DNA of 64,000 nucleotides from Motacilla alba alba (taxonomy: Eukaryota > Chordata > Aves > Passeriformes > Motacillidae). This document shows, piece by piece, positions 50,851 to 64,000 of the stretch. The DNA lies in the NCBI RefSeq assembly GCF_015832195.1, contig NC_052017.1, positions 106,428,929 to 106,492,928 on the forward strand, in the 5' to 3' direction. The first letter of the stretch is position 1, and each line of letters starts with the position of its first letter. Both the position numbers and the translations under genes were made by a program. Below the pieces are notes generated by a model, which made no database searches, was not told where the DNA came from, and saw only the letters and a program-made list of their open reading frames with translations.

Positions 50851-53019
50851 AGCAGCTAGTACAGTTGAAGTGGTGTCCATGCCAGTGAGAAATGTTATCC
50901 TACCCAAGTGGAGAATGATGAAGTTTCTATTATTTTTTTTTTCAGAAAACCACTTTGACAGTATCAACCTGCTTTTCTTTTTTTGAATAACTCACATAAT
51001 TTGGATCCACATAGACTGAATACATAGCAACCTTTATAATTCTGCATAACAAAAGTTGGCTCATAAACAGAACAGAATACATTTGCAATTTTCAGGAACA
51101 TATATTACGAAAACCGCATTTTAACCAAATACCCTGTTGTAATCTCTTGTTCTCAGTGCTATTATAATTAGTTCTTATCTTTTTCTTCTTACATTTAATT
51201 TAAGGTTTCATGTCCATGAGTCTCAGGAATTTCTTGGCACATACAGTTCCTACATTATGAGAAGATGCAGTAATACAAATAACTATAAAGCAAAGGTAAC
51301 AGGGGAAAAATGCATTAAAACCTAAAAGCTCATTAAACCTTCTATAGAAGAAGTATTTATATAGGAGCCAAATTTACAGAGAAGAATGTACAGGAAGAGG
51401 TATTTAACCACCAGTTCTTACAAGATGTAAAAAAACAAAAGTTACACGGCATTTTAAAGACCAGATAAATGCCAAATACTGAGTAAAAGGATGTCAAACC
51501 TTTGTAGAAATATTTGCTAAAGATTAAGGAACTGAATCATTTACATGGAGAAGATTTCAAACATCTAAAGATTGTTACTTCAGCATGACAGTAAAAGAAA
51601 AGGTAGGGGCAATCTCAGAGGGCTCATAAGGCATTTAGAAGGAAGTGAGATAGACAAAAATTGGTGAATAGTCTCAAAGGCAGAGCAAAGCATGCGAGGA
51701 GCAGATGAGAAGGATCTGAAAGGATGAGTGACATGGTATCATCAGGGAACACACTAGAGACAAAAAAAAAAAAACCCAAACAACTAAGGAAAAAAGAGAG
51801 AAACATGGGATTTGCTACAACCTGCCTGATCAGAGGCAGCATCAGGAGCAGAGATGAAAGCCAATCAGACATATTACAAAATGAACTAATAGTCGTTGGA
51901 TCTAATCCAGATGGACAAACTGACACATTAACTGGAAAAGGATGAATTGTGCAACATGGTGCAGTCATGTTGCAGGAATGCTACTGACACGAGAGCAAAC
52001 TACGTCTTTCTACGCCACAGATGAGCGTGGAGAATGAGAGACACATATCGAAATGACAGCGGAACAGGCGTGGACACACGGGTCACAGCAAACACAGGGG
52101 TGAATTAAAAAATGGACAGCCAAGGCTCCAAGTCAGTAGAAGCACCCTAACCTTTGTTTGCCCAAAAATGAAGTTTTTCCAAAATAAAATAAAAGCTGTA
52201 TTTTCCCTGCTAAAGAGGTGGACAGCTACCTAGGAGTTTCACACCGAACTAGTGATTACACCATGAAATAGAGCTAATACAGCACCTCCCCTGAGCTGAG
52301 TACCCCTGGTGTACAGAACATTCTGCTTGACAGTCAGTCACACTGGTGGGTGTAGGGTGCCCGAATAGTTCAACAGAAGCCAGTCCAAAAATGTAGTCTC
52401 TGTCCCAGCCTTCTCTCAGGATGTTCAAACCCTCATTCCCAAACTCAGGACCATCATCTACCCAGACACAACTGGCACTGGTAGAAATGCTGACATTTTA
52501 GAATAGAAAGGAATAAATAATTGGGATGGGATGTTGAGAGCTGTTGACTCATGACCAGAGAACAGTATTTGCAGGTATATGGAAACCATCTCCCACATTG
52601 CAAGATGGCAACAAGGGTGAGGCCAGGAAAGCACTACCCCAGACCATGGATGGGCCAGGGAGTTTCTGTTTACCATATTCCTTCTCTCTCTGCTCTGGTG
52701 TACCAGGGAGATGCAGACTGATAAGAGGAACAGGCTGAAACCCTAATCTGCATTTTTTCACACAAGGCTGGGCAGGTAAGTGTTTTAAAAGCAATTTCAA
52801 TACCGTGTCAGCCAAACCACCAGGATCTTTAGATTGCATTACAGGCTTCAAATGTGGCTGAGAGGGGTCTATCCACTGCTCAACAGTTGTTCTCCCACCC
52901 CAAACCAGGATCTTTACCCCACAAACCCCATCACTTTTCAGAAAGTGAGGTTCCTCCATCTGACAGACACTGAAGTCGCTGACACTTCGCAAGACATGTA
53001 TGGGACATGCACTTAAGAG

Positions 53020-53075
53020 CTGGAGTCTATGATCCTTGTGGATCCCTTCCAACTGAGAATATCCTGTGACTGAAC
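53020..53075 (+). mobile_element. CR1 LINE terminal 3' fragment
   Basis: GGAGTCTATGATCCTTGTGG, then ATCCCTTCCAACTGAGAATA and TCCTGTGACTG is the last ~55 bases of a CR1 3' end in sense orientation, with a decayed terminal ATTCTATG repeat. Confidence 0.8.
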
Positions 53076-53689
53076 ACATCCTTGATCCTCACAGTTTTGC
53101 TTGTCTTCAGATACCAAACACACCTTCAAGTCTTTTTGCTACCATACAGATACATCTCCAGGAAACTTAAGCCTTGCAATCCCTAAATTGGGGGATTGCT
53201 TGGCTGTTTCTTCAGCCAAGCCAAAGACTGCTGCCACAGCCCCTCTCTTCCTCTAGGACTTTGAGACACCTCTGGGAGCAGCCAGCACTCTGAGTGACCC
53301 ACCTGCCAAATCTTGGAGACTCAGAGCAGGGCAGGAGGCTGCAGATACCTGCCATCATCCCTCTCATCATAGGGGGCAATTCGCTCAAGGTGTTTGTGAG
53401 GACATCAGGCAGTAAGGAGCTACACACACGGCATTCCCTGTGCACCCAGGGACCATAGCCACAGCTTGAGCACCAGGATTTTAGCCTTTTAAAATGCCAT
53501 CTCTACTATTCTTTCTTTTCAGGCTTGTGCATGTACTGGATATACTGAAGAACAGTCTACAAGCCTTTAAGCCCCACATCTCCTACAATGTTTGGTATCT
53601 TGCAAATAAGTCCTTAAAAACTTTCTAGTTTTCCAGAGCATATCAAAACCACTTTTCCTAAAATCACTTAAACCAATGAAATGTTAAAT

Positions 53690-54050
53690 CAATTATTCAT
53701 GCAAATACTTTTGCCATCTCTGTTTTTTGTAACCAAGTTTTCTTGGCAATGATAACATTTCACAGAAAAATTAACAAATACTCTCTTTGCTTGCCAAGAT
53801 GATTTTACTAAGCTTGAATCCGATTTCATTGAGGTATGTTATTTGTTTTATCTTGAGGGAAGCTGCCTATTAAGTTAGTAGCAACCGTGTCCTTTTGCTT
53901 ATGATATGGTTATTACTGAGCTATCAGGAGTACCTTTAAGTTATGAGGGTGCAATGGCAAATTAAGTACTTTGCGTCATAATTAGCTAATAACTTTTGAA
54001 TTATATTTTAATCATGTTTAAGATGGTCAGGTTGGCTGTGAGTACAGATA
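53690..54050. promoter_or_regulatory. KCTD1: Candidate conserved non-coding element in KCTD1 intron
   Basis: About 360 bases of AT-rich unique sequence with TTATTCATGCAAAT (octamer/POU-like) at about 53693-53706, a GATAAC core and repeated TAATTAGCTAAT-type homeodomain sites at 53980-53991. No repeat family matches. A regulatory role is inferred from texture. Confidence 0.3.
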
Positions 54051-57000
54051 ATGGAGGATAGGAGCAGAACAGGAGTGTTTATCATTCAATACCAAAAGCC
54101 AGAAAGTAGGTAAACCAGTAGATGCACAATATCCCAAAGGCCATGATAATCTATATATTCAGAACACTGAATTCCTTCACAGGAAGCAATGTAAAAAAGT
54201 GGAGCTTGTGTCTTAGCATCACATTTAAGTAAAAAAGCAAAAATATATCAGCTTCAACTCAGCCTCCTTTGAGCCTGTCAACTTTTTTTTTTTTTTAATA
54301 AAAAGATTGTTAACAATACCCATCCTCAAATCCCTGTTGATAAACTTGTTCATGCAGATTCCACAAAGAGAGGACACCGTTAGAGCAGCTTGGAAAAAAC
54401 TACCAGAGCCATTTCCCTTTCAAAACTCATGATCAAGAAAAACCAAACAACCAACAAAAAAACCTTCTCAGAATAGGGGAAATCCTTTGATGTACTCCTT
54501 TGTACATCAAGTTTGCCCCTCAGCTTTCATGAATTTCATTCAAACCACTATTAGCTCTCAGTATTTCCTCTGTATCCTTGAGAAGACTCAGCATCAAAAT
54601 TCCACATACAAAACACTGGAAATCAGGAAACACTCTGAGTTTCTCTATGAAATGCCTCAGAAAAGTAGTGGCAAAATAAGTTTTGGATCCAAACCCACTA
54701 CAGCATGTATGTGCTTTGTAGAATCTGTAAGGTGTTGCTAATTCTGCCCCTTTCCAGGATGTTACTTTGAGAACCTGGCATCACTCTCTCATGCCTGGAA
54801 CCTCTTTTCATATAAATTATAAACATGGCAATGAAACCATAATGAATTAAGCTTTCCAAGATCTTCACAACTTTGACTTCTTAGCCAGAAATCACATCTA
54901 TGTTGTTTTGTTCACTGCTGCCTTCTCTAAGAGAAAGGACAACACGTTTCCATAGACAAAACAAGAACACACTTGCCTTTCCCTTTGCAAGAGTTGCACA
55001 AGCTCCTTCTTCATTGTAGCCCATAAAAGCAGGAGACTGCACAATTAACCTCTGTGTGCTCTGTGGGGGATTCTACAGGAACTGGTTCCCGAGAGAGAGA
55101 AAGAGGCCACTACTGCATTAAAGCCTAAGTAAAAGCTTCCCATTAATGAATAAAATTCTGAGAGACAAAGCGCTTCTAAAACTTTTAGATGTCTGTGTCC
55201 CCAGGAAACACCACCCTCCAGAGCCCAGAATGAAGGAATGAAGTGTTCCCAAACATCCTCACTCTTCTGCTTTCAATAAATACCCACGAAAGTCACACAT
55301 AAACTTTGTAACATCCTTCTGAAGCGCGGTTCATGCAGAGGACAGTAATTTGCTACCGTTAGCTTGTGCAGCAGAAGCCTGTGAAACAGATTACCGGGTC
55401 CCAGCCCTGCTGCTGAACTAGGGCTTGGACTGTCAGAAGAAAAATTTGCCAGGGAAGGTGGAAAAGATGTTCAGTCTGCTTTTTAAAATCCCTACACAAA
55501 CAGACAAAGGAGAAAAAAATGCATGTACAAAGAACACTATTAAGGTAGTCAAAACAAGCTTCACAAGTTAAGGTATGTCAGATATTAGAGATGCTCCTGC
55601 AAGTCACATTTGCAAACCTCCCTTTGTGTGAAGGATTTTAGACTTTAGATTTTAATGATCCACTCTTTTCTCACAGCACCCTAAACTTGGCACCCAAGCC
55701 AGGTATAATAAGCCAAGGTTGTACAGCCTAGCAGGCTGTTGCCCACAGGACCCCTGTTTCATCTGCTGGAGCTCTAATGGAAGAGGAAGGGACTGCAGGA
55801 AGGGAAGATGGGTAAGGTAGATGGGGGCTGACCTAGAAAAATGGACTCTGTCCAAGCATGTGTCAGTTTTCCCCTGATGCTACCAGTAGGCACATCTGCC
55901 ATAATTTGTTAAGCTCCTTTGAGTGAAGCAAGAAGGTACCAGACTAAGGAACATTGTGAAGAAAGCACGCAAGAATGACTCTTCAGAACAGGACTCAAAT
56001 AATATACAGAAAATACAGCCCAAGGGACACATGCTGAACAGAGGAGGAACAGGAGATGCTGATGACACGTTTAGTAAATAAGCAACACATCTCTCTGCAC
56101 AGAGGCAGGCAAATGTATTGGAGATAATATTATTACACATATACTATGAAAAATACAAAGGTCACCCCGGCTGCCCAAATAATGTTCTTTTCCTATAAAG
56201 CTTACTTTAATTGCAATGAGAGAAGCTGCAAGGCCATCTACCCAATAGCACATTTATTATACTTCAAATATTAGTGTTTTCCCTTACTCACTTAGCACAC
56301 CTCCTCAGAGATTCCTCTACCTAGACTGAAAGCAGTACTTTCAGACTAACACCCTAGATTACAAATTCTTCTAGAACGTCAATCCATATAGCATAAAAGC
56401 ATACACAACAGAGGCAAGGAAAAGGGGGGTGTTATGAGCACAGAATTTAATATGGGAAACACAGAACCATACACTGCTCTTTTCTTGATTAATTCACATC
56501 CACTACAATTACATTGCTGTGATTCCTAGGGTGGACACACACAAGTGTCTACATAGAGAAACGTGTTTATACCCATATAACTCATTCCCATACATTTCCA
56601 TGTTTAATCACTTCCACACTAGAGGTTGAAGTAATTTATGCACTTCAGTAACTAGAAAAATCACACCATTAACCAAATCAGTTCATACAGAACCTGCGTG
56701 CTAATCAGTTAAGAGGACAGGAAAGTCCACCTAAAACATCTTAGACAGTGGCTCTGAGCAATAAATAATGCTTATTGCACAGGTTAGAAATGCCAAAGCC
56801 ACACCTGAACATTTTGCTGGTGGTGGGGTGATAAAAAAACACACAGATAACATTATTTCCATTGACAAACTTTACATATACAAACCAGTGGCTTTATTGT
56901 TTAATAAATTAGATGCTGCCATGGTGTAATTATCCCTGCAGCCATACCAAACCCAGCAGTAGGTCAGATGCAATCCTGTGGAGGAGGTAGAGAGAGGAGA

Positions 57001-60000
57001 AAGGAAGAGAAGTGAGACACAGCACAGAAGCAATACAGCCCCATAAATGAGTGGTGCAAGGAATAATTAATCCACGGATGTGAAAACAGATGCCGTAACT
57101 GTAGAAAGCAAAATCTGCAAAAATACCACATGACAAAAGCAAATGTTACAACATGGTTCCTTTAATAAACAACATCCAGGATGTGATTCAGCTGCCTGCT
57201 GCCACCTGAGATACTCTAGGGCATCCCAAAGTGCTGGGTGATGGCACAGGGACACTACTGCAGGCTTGTGCCCTGCTGGAGCAGCCACAGAGTCCAAGCA
57301 GAAACTGTGCACAGCATTAGCTTCCCATGTCAAGGTGAGAGTATCCCACTCACAAACTGTACCAAATTCTATACTGGTAGAATATAGAATTCTAACTAAT
57401 TGTACCAAATTAATATATTTAACAAAATCTAACATTCTTCCTAGACACACATTTCAATTTTTAAAAAGTCGGGCTCCATTAAATAAAGAATTACAAATGT
57501 ATATGATATTAAATTCAGAGCAAAAGTTTGTAGTGCTCCTAAATTTTATAGGAATTTGTAACATTTTTTATTTAAGAGTTCTTTTACCCGGCAGGTCAGG
57601 TTACTCTCACACAGAGGAGCTGACTGGTCCTAGCTTCCTCCTGAGCTACAGCTTCACTACAGGAATACAGAAGAGTGACATCCAAAGCCATATTACACTG
57701 CAAAGTGCGTTAGGAGCCCCGCTTCCTAAATGCAGGCAGTCAGCCTCAAGTATTTTAGCAGGGTGTTGAGGTGAGCTGCCTCTAGAATCAAGTTACAGCC
57801 CACAGACAGGCACAGACTCCCGTGGAGGGCAGCCCACCCACACGGGGCCAGGTCTCACTCCACGCACACCTCGTGCGCCACCGCAGCCATGATCACGTGC
57901 CCCAAAGACTGCTACAGCTCTGTCATGTAGCAGCTAATAAATGCTGAATGCAGGTGGGAAGCGATCTGTGGAGAAACACTCAAACAAGCTTAACTCCATC
58001 AGTCTGGAGGATTCACAGCAGTGAGGATATATGTCCTACATCCGTTGCGATCTTCCCGGTGGAAACCAGCACAACCCAACAGTGAAAATCTTCCTGGGGT
58101 GGTTCCAGGCTGCTTATAAACAAGAAGATGCCTATTAAGCTGAGCACTGCTTTTAAACTAGTAGAAGTATGCTGCTGATGAAGCAGACTACTACTTGAGT
58201 TTGTAGGTTTTCATTATTTCATTCACTTAACTGTGAAGCTTTTCTCTAAAAAGAGGAAAATATAACTACACTTGGAACAATAGAAGTGAAGAAAGCACCA
58301 TTTCCTAAGGGTCTCTCCATACTGCATCTGCCCTTTTCCCCAGATGCTAGTAACACCACACAACCCCCATATCAATAAATAAAATTGCAGCTTGCATTAA
58401 TACTGAAAAAAATAAAAAAGATCAAGAACCAACAGGGGTACGTATACCAAAAGACAAGGATTTCCTTAACAACAAGAAGAAAAAACAGCTAAGAATTTAC
58501 TGAGAAAAATACTGAATTTCAAACCTACAGTTTTTCAGAACAATGCAAGTTCTAATACAGACATTTTTTGAGACAGAAAACTGTTCCAGAAAGTTTTCCT
58601 CCCCTCTGCTGAAAATCAAACACATTACAACCACCTTGCATTATTCCCTCCACTTGTGTACTTAGTTAATACCAATGTTTTTTGCTCTATATGTGAATGT
58701 AATAAAATTTTAATTTCGCAGAAATCCAGGTGTCTTGATAGATTTCTGCTGGTTTTTTTTTTTTCCTTTCCTTACCCCAAGGCATAGATATAAATTGTTT
58801 TCTACTATCTTTACAGGAGATCTACGGAACCACGTTATCGAAAGTTGCAGAAGACTGAAAATAGTTTAGGGTAATCAAGAGCTGCACTGTTTCATCAAAG
58901 CCCCATCTCTCCAAAAGCCACTGGTGTTGCAACAAACAGTTTGGGGCTATAGTTTGATTTTGATTATTTTCCATTACCTTCCAAAAAACCTCCTCCTTCC
59001 GTGGCTGGCAGAAGCCAATTAGCATAATGAAAGGAAGAAGTCTGGAGAAAAATAATGTGTTAAAATGACCAACTTTGACTAGGAAATCAGACCATCAAAT
59101 TAAATATTGCTAACCACCCTATGCACAAGAGTCTGTATTTATTTGTTTTAACCTCACAGTCCTCTGATGGAAGCTGATAGTGCAGCTCTTGGCCCCTCAC
59201 TTTTGCACAGCTTTTCTTCCCTCAGTGTATACCACAAGACGACTACCCACAAGTAATGGCAGGAGGCAAAATGGATCTGGGCTGTCCAATTGTCCAGCAG
59301 AAGGCAGAACCTGCTGCTGAGCCCCATGATGGGTTTTAACAGGAGGGAGAAGGCACCTGAGGGCAGACCAGGCTCTGTTATATCACCACTGATACTGCAG
59401 CAGTGCAGTCAACAAGAGCAGCAAGACCACAGGTCTCATTTGCTTGCAGCTACCCCTCGAATCAGATGCTTTCCCCAAGCCCTACTGCTCAGCAGCTGTG
59501 CCCACTCCATCCCTGAATCTTGCAGCCCACCCAGAGCTCCAGCCACAGTGGGTGCAGGCACATAATCCATCTTTGCTGCCTCTAATTGCCACCAACCACT
59601 ATCCGTGTGCTTTGATGACAGAAGAGCTCCGGCAGAGATCTGCCCCAGGGATTTACACTGCAGTAAAGAACGAGTCTGCCATATTCACACGGGTAACACA
59701 AAAGCAGCAACAGCTTTGCAGGGATCCCTGAGAAGTGTTTACCAAGAACTGAGCCTCACAACAGATGACAAAAGGAAGGGGTATTTCTCCACTGTGCTTC
59801 AAGGGTTGGTTGATCTTCGAGGAAAATCCTCTGCTAAACAAATACTGAGGGGCACAGAAACAGCCAGCACATGACTGTGGACAGCAGCTCAGGCTGTTTT
59901 GCAGGATTGAAGTCAGGCAAAGCATGTTTGCTCCTCATGGTCTGTGAACAAAGGCAAAATTAAATTCCACATCTAATTTTGGGAGCACATCACTGGCTCA

Positions 60001-62980
60001 GTTTATTTATTAGAAATAGAGACTCAGACATGACAAAGAAGGAGCTTCACCTCAAATCTGAAGCAGAGAAAGCTGACAGCAACACATTCTTGCTGGCTGA
60101 AGCATGTGGAGTCACTTCAGAGCAGGGGCATCAACTCCCTCCACACTACCTGCCCTACCATTGCCAATATTTTGTTACTACGGCAGAATAATATTAGGAC
60201 ATCAGTGAGGAAAATAAACTCTCTGTTATGATGGATGTGCATTTAGTCAGCAACGTGCTACAACAAACTTGACCTTTATCAGGACTAGATTTCACTGACT
60301 GCTTTTTTTTGGGACCTCACCCCATTTATTTTGTTCTGCCTACAGCCTCTGCAATTTCCAACTGATAAAACTTTCATCGCCTTTCCCAGTGGAAGCACTG
60401 CAAAGAAAAGTATTCTGACATGCAAGGTCAAGGGACAGAGCCCTTTCTGTGGTCCTTCACAGCAACAGAAAGGGGCATTGGAAGAAATACTCCCAGAAGA
60501 GCTGCAGGTGAGTTGTACCAATATGAAACAGCCTGGCACAGCCCAGCAGAATTTCTGCAGGTTCAGGTTCAGGTTTGCAGAACAACATGACTCATTTTTC
60601 TTCTCTGAATAGGAACTTTACTGCCAGCTTTACGTTTTTACACAGTACCAAACCTGTTATATGTTCTTCATCACTCCCAGGGCCATTCATGTTTATCATG
60701 TTTCCAGGATTTCATTAATAAACAAAAGGAAGAAGGGCTTATGCCTCTGATTGAACTACTTTGCATTTTAATAGGAAATAATAAACTGACCCACATGGAA
60801 GCTAAACACAATTGAAAGCTGCACCCATACCGGCTGTTTCTATTTTCAAACCAGTGCTTTATGCCTTGTAATCATAGCAGACAGCGGCAACTTCCAATAG
60901 CATCTTTTTCATCCTTCATTTTGTTGAGCCTACCCAAGAGAGAAGCACGAAACATACCTGATTAGGGCTTTTATTTCTACTTCCCAAGAGGGGAATTAAA
61001 TGCTCACCTAGAATCAGACCTCTGTGGTCTGGAGAGCAGCATCCATTCAGCTACACCATTAATCCAAAGTGGAAGTGGGAAAGTGCAATTGTAGCTCTGC
61101 TGATGAGTTTATCGAGGTTAGCTACTAAGCAAGGGAAGGCCACTATGAGAGGCATGGCCCAAGGCCCAGCTTTATGAGACTGCAATATTAGAAACTGGGA
61201 AAATGAGAATGTCTGATGAAAAGTGGAGCCTCCAAATACGCTTTAGCTACAGAAAAGCAGCAGTTTTTCTCCTTTCCCATAAGCTCTTCCAAAGGGGAAA
61301 TAAGCAGGCAGGTATCCTACCTGCCACTGTTTTGCCAGCTTGTATCTCCCTAGAACAACATTTGCCACCACTTCCCTACTCGTGCATCTCCTTTGCATCT
61401 CCAATGACGGACAGTGGGCTTTTCTCTGTGGTAGCACAATGGAGCCAGAGCGGTTCCCTATGGCATTACTGCAGCAGAGCTGAAGCTGCCATGAGCAGAG
61501 CACCACCCTCATCAGGTTTTGAAAGGCCAGAGGGAAGATTATCACTCAGGGGAGCTCATACACAGGAGAAGCCAGTAATGCAAAATTAAACCTTAATATT
61601 CTGCAGAGGATAAGGACATTGTTTTTGAAAATGTTAGCAAGGCACGAGAAAAACATATTTAAAAGTCAACCACTGGCACATCAGGAGTCAATCGTGATGA
61701 GCAGCAAAATATTCAGAAAAAATATAAGATGAGTATAAATATAGCTTACATGTTTGAAAGTAAACATTAACTGCTTTTCACATGCTTTACGGCAACTTCA
61801 GTCCTGTGCAGCTGTAGCCACAGCACTTGGAGAAAAAGCAAAACATCTCATTGTTTCAAACAAACATGAGCAGTTTCATGTGACAAGCTCCAAGTATAAA
61901 ATGAAAAAAATATTCCTAAAACTCCCACATTATACTGCTAGTAAACTAGAATTTCATAGCAAAAGTGAATAAACAATAGCTTTTGAGGCTGGAGAAATTG
62001 CCATCATGGTGATATCTAATCTCTCCCCAGAAGTCAAGAATTATGACTAAACCCTTCCAAGATAGATATAGCCTGAAATTCTATGTCAGAAGTATGTCCA
62101 ATTGCATTTGGCAATCCTTAGCCAAGAGAGAGGCTGACTATAATTGGATGAATATTTGAAGTGCTCCATTATTCATGTAGGAAGGCTAGGTAAAAAGTGT
62201 TTTGTAGTCCCAAGACACTGGAGGGTGTGTGTTATTGGGTAATAACCAATTAGGAATGTTGACAGCGCTCTGCCTTTGGGATCACCCTGGCCAACAAGGC
62301 ACCTGGGTGTATGTTGTTGTGCAAAGGCACACACCCACTGCCTACTGCTCAGTTTATTTAAACTAGGCTTTCACCAAAGGAAATGGAGGACACTCCAAAG
62401 GATGTGTGTTTGTCAGCTCAGTTACATTCAGAAATAGTGTTTCTTTGTTGTTCTGTCTTCCAAAAAAACCACCTGTTTTCAGTGGTATTTCTGAATTACT
62501 GATGCTACTGGTTATTGAAAACAAATTCCGTTCTTCTGTTTTACTGCTTATAAGCCAGCAAAAGGGCAATATTTTTACTATTTCCAGTAAGGAAACACTG
62601 ACGGCAAAAGATCATCTCCTACCCCTGCAATCTGGTAAAAAACTCCAGTGTGCTGCTATAAATACTTCAAACTCAGAACAGAAATCAATGATTTTCCTTT
62701 CATGCTAGTCTAAGAAAAACATATGAATCATTAGTACAGGCATGCAAAAGATTTTTAAAACTTCAGCCTTTAAAAACTAACAATTCTGACACTTGCTCAC
62801 GAGAACCACAAATTCAACACCAATTCAGGTAATGATAGAGCAGATCAACCCTATCACTACTTCCCACAACAAGGGTAGAAGGTACTGATGGTACAAACAC
62901 TGGTTTTTGTTTGCTCCTTTATTTTCTTTATCATTGTAATAAAAAAAAAAACAACTGCAAATTTATGTTCCCATTGAAAG

Positions 62981-63012
62981 CAAAGACATTACTGTACAAA
63001 GACATTACTGTA
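62981..63012. repeat. Perfect 16-base tandem duplication
   Basis: CAAAGACATTACTGTA occurs twice head to tail (62981-62996, 62997-63012) with no mismatch, which implies a recent slippage or repair duplication. It is in the KCTD1 intron. Confidence 0.95.
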
Positions 63013-64000
63013 CAACAATGGACTTTCTTACCACAAAAGAAACACTCAAGACTTTTCCTGAAAGATTTGCTTGTTTCAAACATGCAAAATTCAATATGTT
63101 ATAAGGAGGAACATATTCGTTTTTCTGCAGCTCTCCTTTTCTGGCTTGTATCATATTTAGCCTGTCCTGTGGCACTGAGAGTACTGCAGCATTTTCTCTG
63201 AAATCCCCCGAATGCCCCCTCACCCTCTTCCCCATGCATCACCAAGACGATGATGTTTTGATGAAGCATCAAGCACGGGCCCTCGAGATAATGGATTCAA
63301 TGGGATACACTTAAAAGATCATTTTTCTCTTTTGTATTGACTGCTTGCACTGCTCTAAGACAGGAAGGGCTTTCATTTTTTATGTAAGCTGCAAGACCCC
63401 GAGGGTCCTCTAAACTGTTTAAGAGGGATCAATTTTCAGATGGGTAGAAGGGGCCCAGCAGACCGTCACGTTTGGAGCGCCTTCCTCTCCTCGTATCACC
63501 GACAAGTTCGGGCGAACCTAAAACCAGCTCCCAGCTGAGCCACTCTGGCATGGCAGAGCTTCCCACTGTTTGGGATTTGTGGTTAGCACTCGAACAGAAC
63601 TATAATTTATAGTGTGCATGGAACAAAATAGGAAAAAAAGTCTCCCAGCAAAATAATAATAAAGCAAAATAATCACAGGGGCTGATGGAGATAAACAGCA
63701 ATAGAGGTGCTAAGCAAAGCAGTGCTTGGCACTGGCGTAGGGGCAGGAAACCATTACCCCATGACACGGGTTTAATGCAGTGACATTGTTGCAATTACAC
63801 CCAGGCAACCTAACAAAACAAATTTATTGTATGGTACAAAATATTTCCAATTCAACATTGCAACATTTATTTTTTAATTACAGAACAAAGAACAACTTTT
63901 GGGGTGTGGAAGGACATAATCCATCATTTGCTCTGAAGTGACACACTTATGGCAAATGCTGTATATTATAACTTTCTATGCCACAATAAGCAACTACAAG

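Noticed and set aside
57160..57300. Possible repeat or exon around a GC-richer patch
   Set aside because: No match to CR1, LTR or known protein motifs, and no paired splice signals with an open frame.
61010..61075. tRNA-like impression (CAGACC-TCTGT-GGTCTG hairpin)
   Set aside because: No A or B box and no cloverleaf pairing beyond one 6-bp stem.

Overview
This is vertebrate nuclear DNA, most likely from a songbird (Passeriformes). Two single-copy genes are recognised by their protein sequence. They converge: the last exon of TAF4B lies on the + strand near 9 kb, and the last three coding exons of KCTD1 lie on the - strand between 40.5 and 46.3 kb. The same tail-to-tail TAF4B-KCTD1 order is known from other amniotes. 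The bird assignment rests on several CR1 LINE fragments, a tRNA-Ile-headed, CR1-tailed SINE of the TguSINE1 type, and a solo retroviral LTR resembling abundant songbird LTRs. That assignment is inference from repeat families recognised by eye.

Layout: 1-8913 is the last intron of TAF4B, with one MIR-like fossil. 8914-9078 is the final 54 codons and stop of TAF4B, and about 9079-10900 is its probable 3' UTR, which holds the SINE. 10.9-39.7 kb is the intergenic space. It contains a solo LTR with a 6-bp target duplication (13.27-13.67 kb), a long (CTTT)n tract (16.2-16.4 kb), a GC-rich island with a G-quadruplex motif (16.8-17.2 kb), a decayed CR1 with reverse-transcriptase remnants (17.6-18.8 kb), an ancient SINE/LINE-tail-like patch near 25.1 kb, a CR1 tail at 32.4 kb and A/C-rich simple repeats. 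About 39.75-40.56 kb is the KCTD1 3' UTR. 40563-46283 holds three KCTD1 coding exons with canonical splice sites; the intron before the last exon contains two CR1 copies in inverted orientation. 46284-64000 is the large first coding intron of KCTD1. The exon with the KCTD1 start codon is not in the window.

TAF4B encodes a germ-line-enriched TFIID subunit. KCTD1 encodes a BTB-domain repressor of AP-2 transcription factors. Nothing in the sequence suggests that they work together; they are simply neighbours. No operon, CRISPR array, tRNA or rRNA gene, or intact mobile element was seen. Most open frames of 60-300 codons here are chance or repeat-derived. I found no convincing undescribed biological system. 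The best leads are the GC-rich island, the inverted CR1 pair in KCTD1 and several AT-rich blocks that look like conserved non-coding elements.
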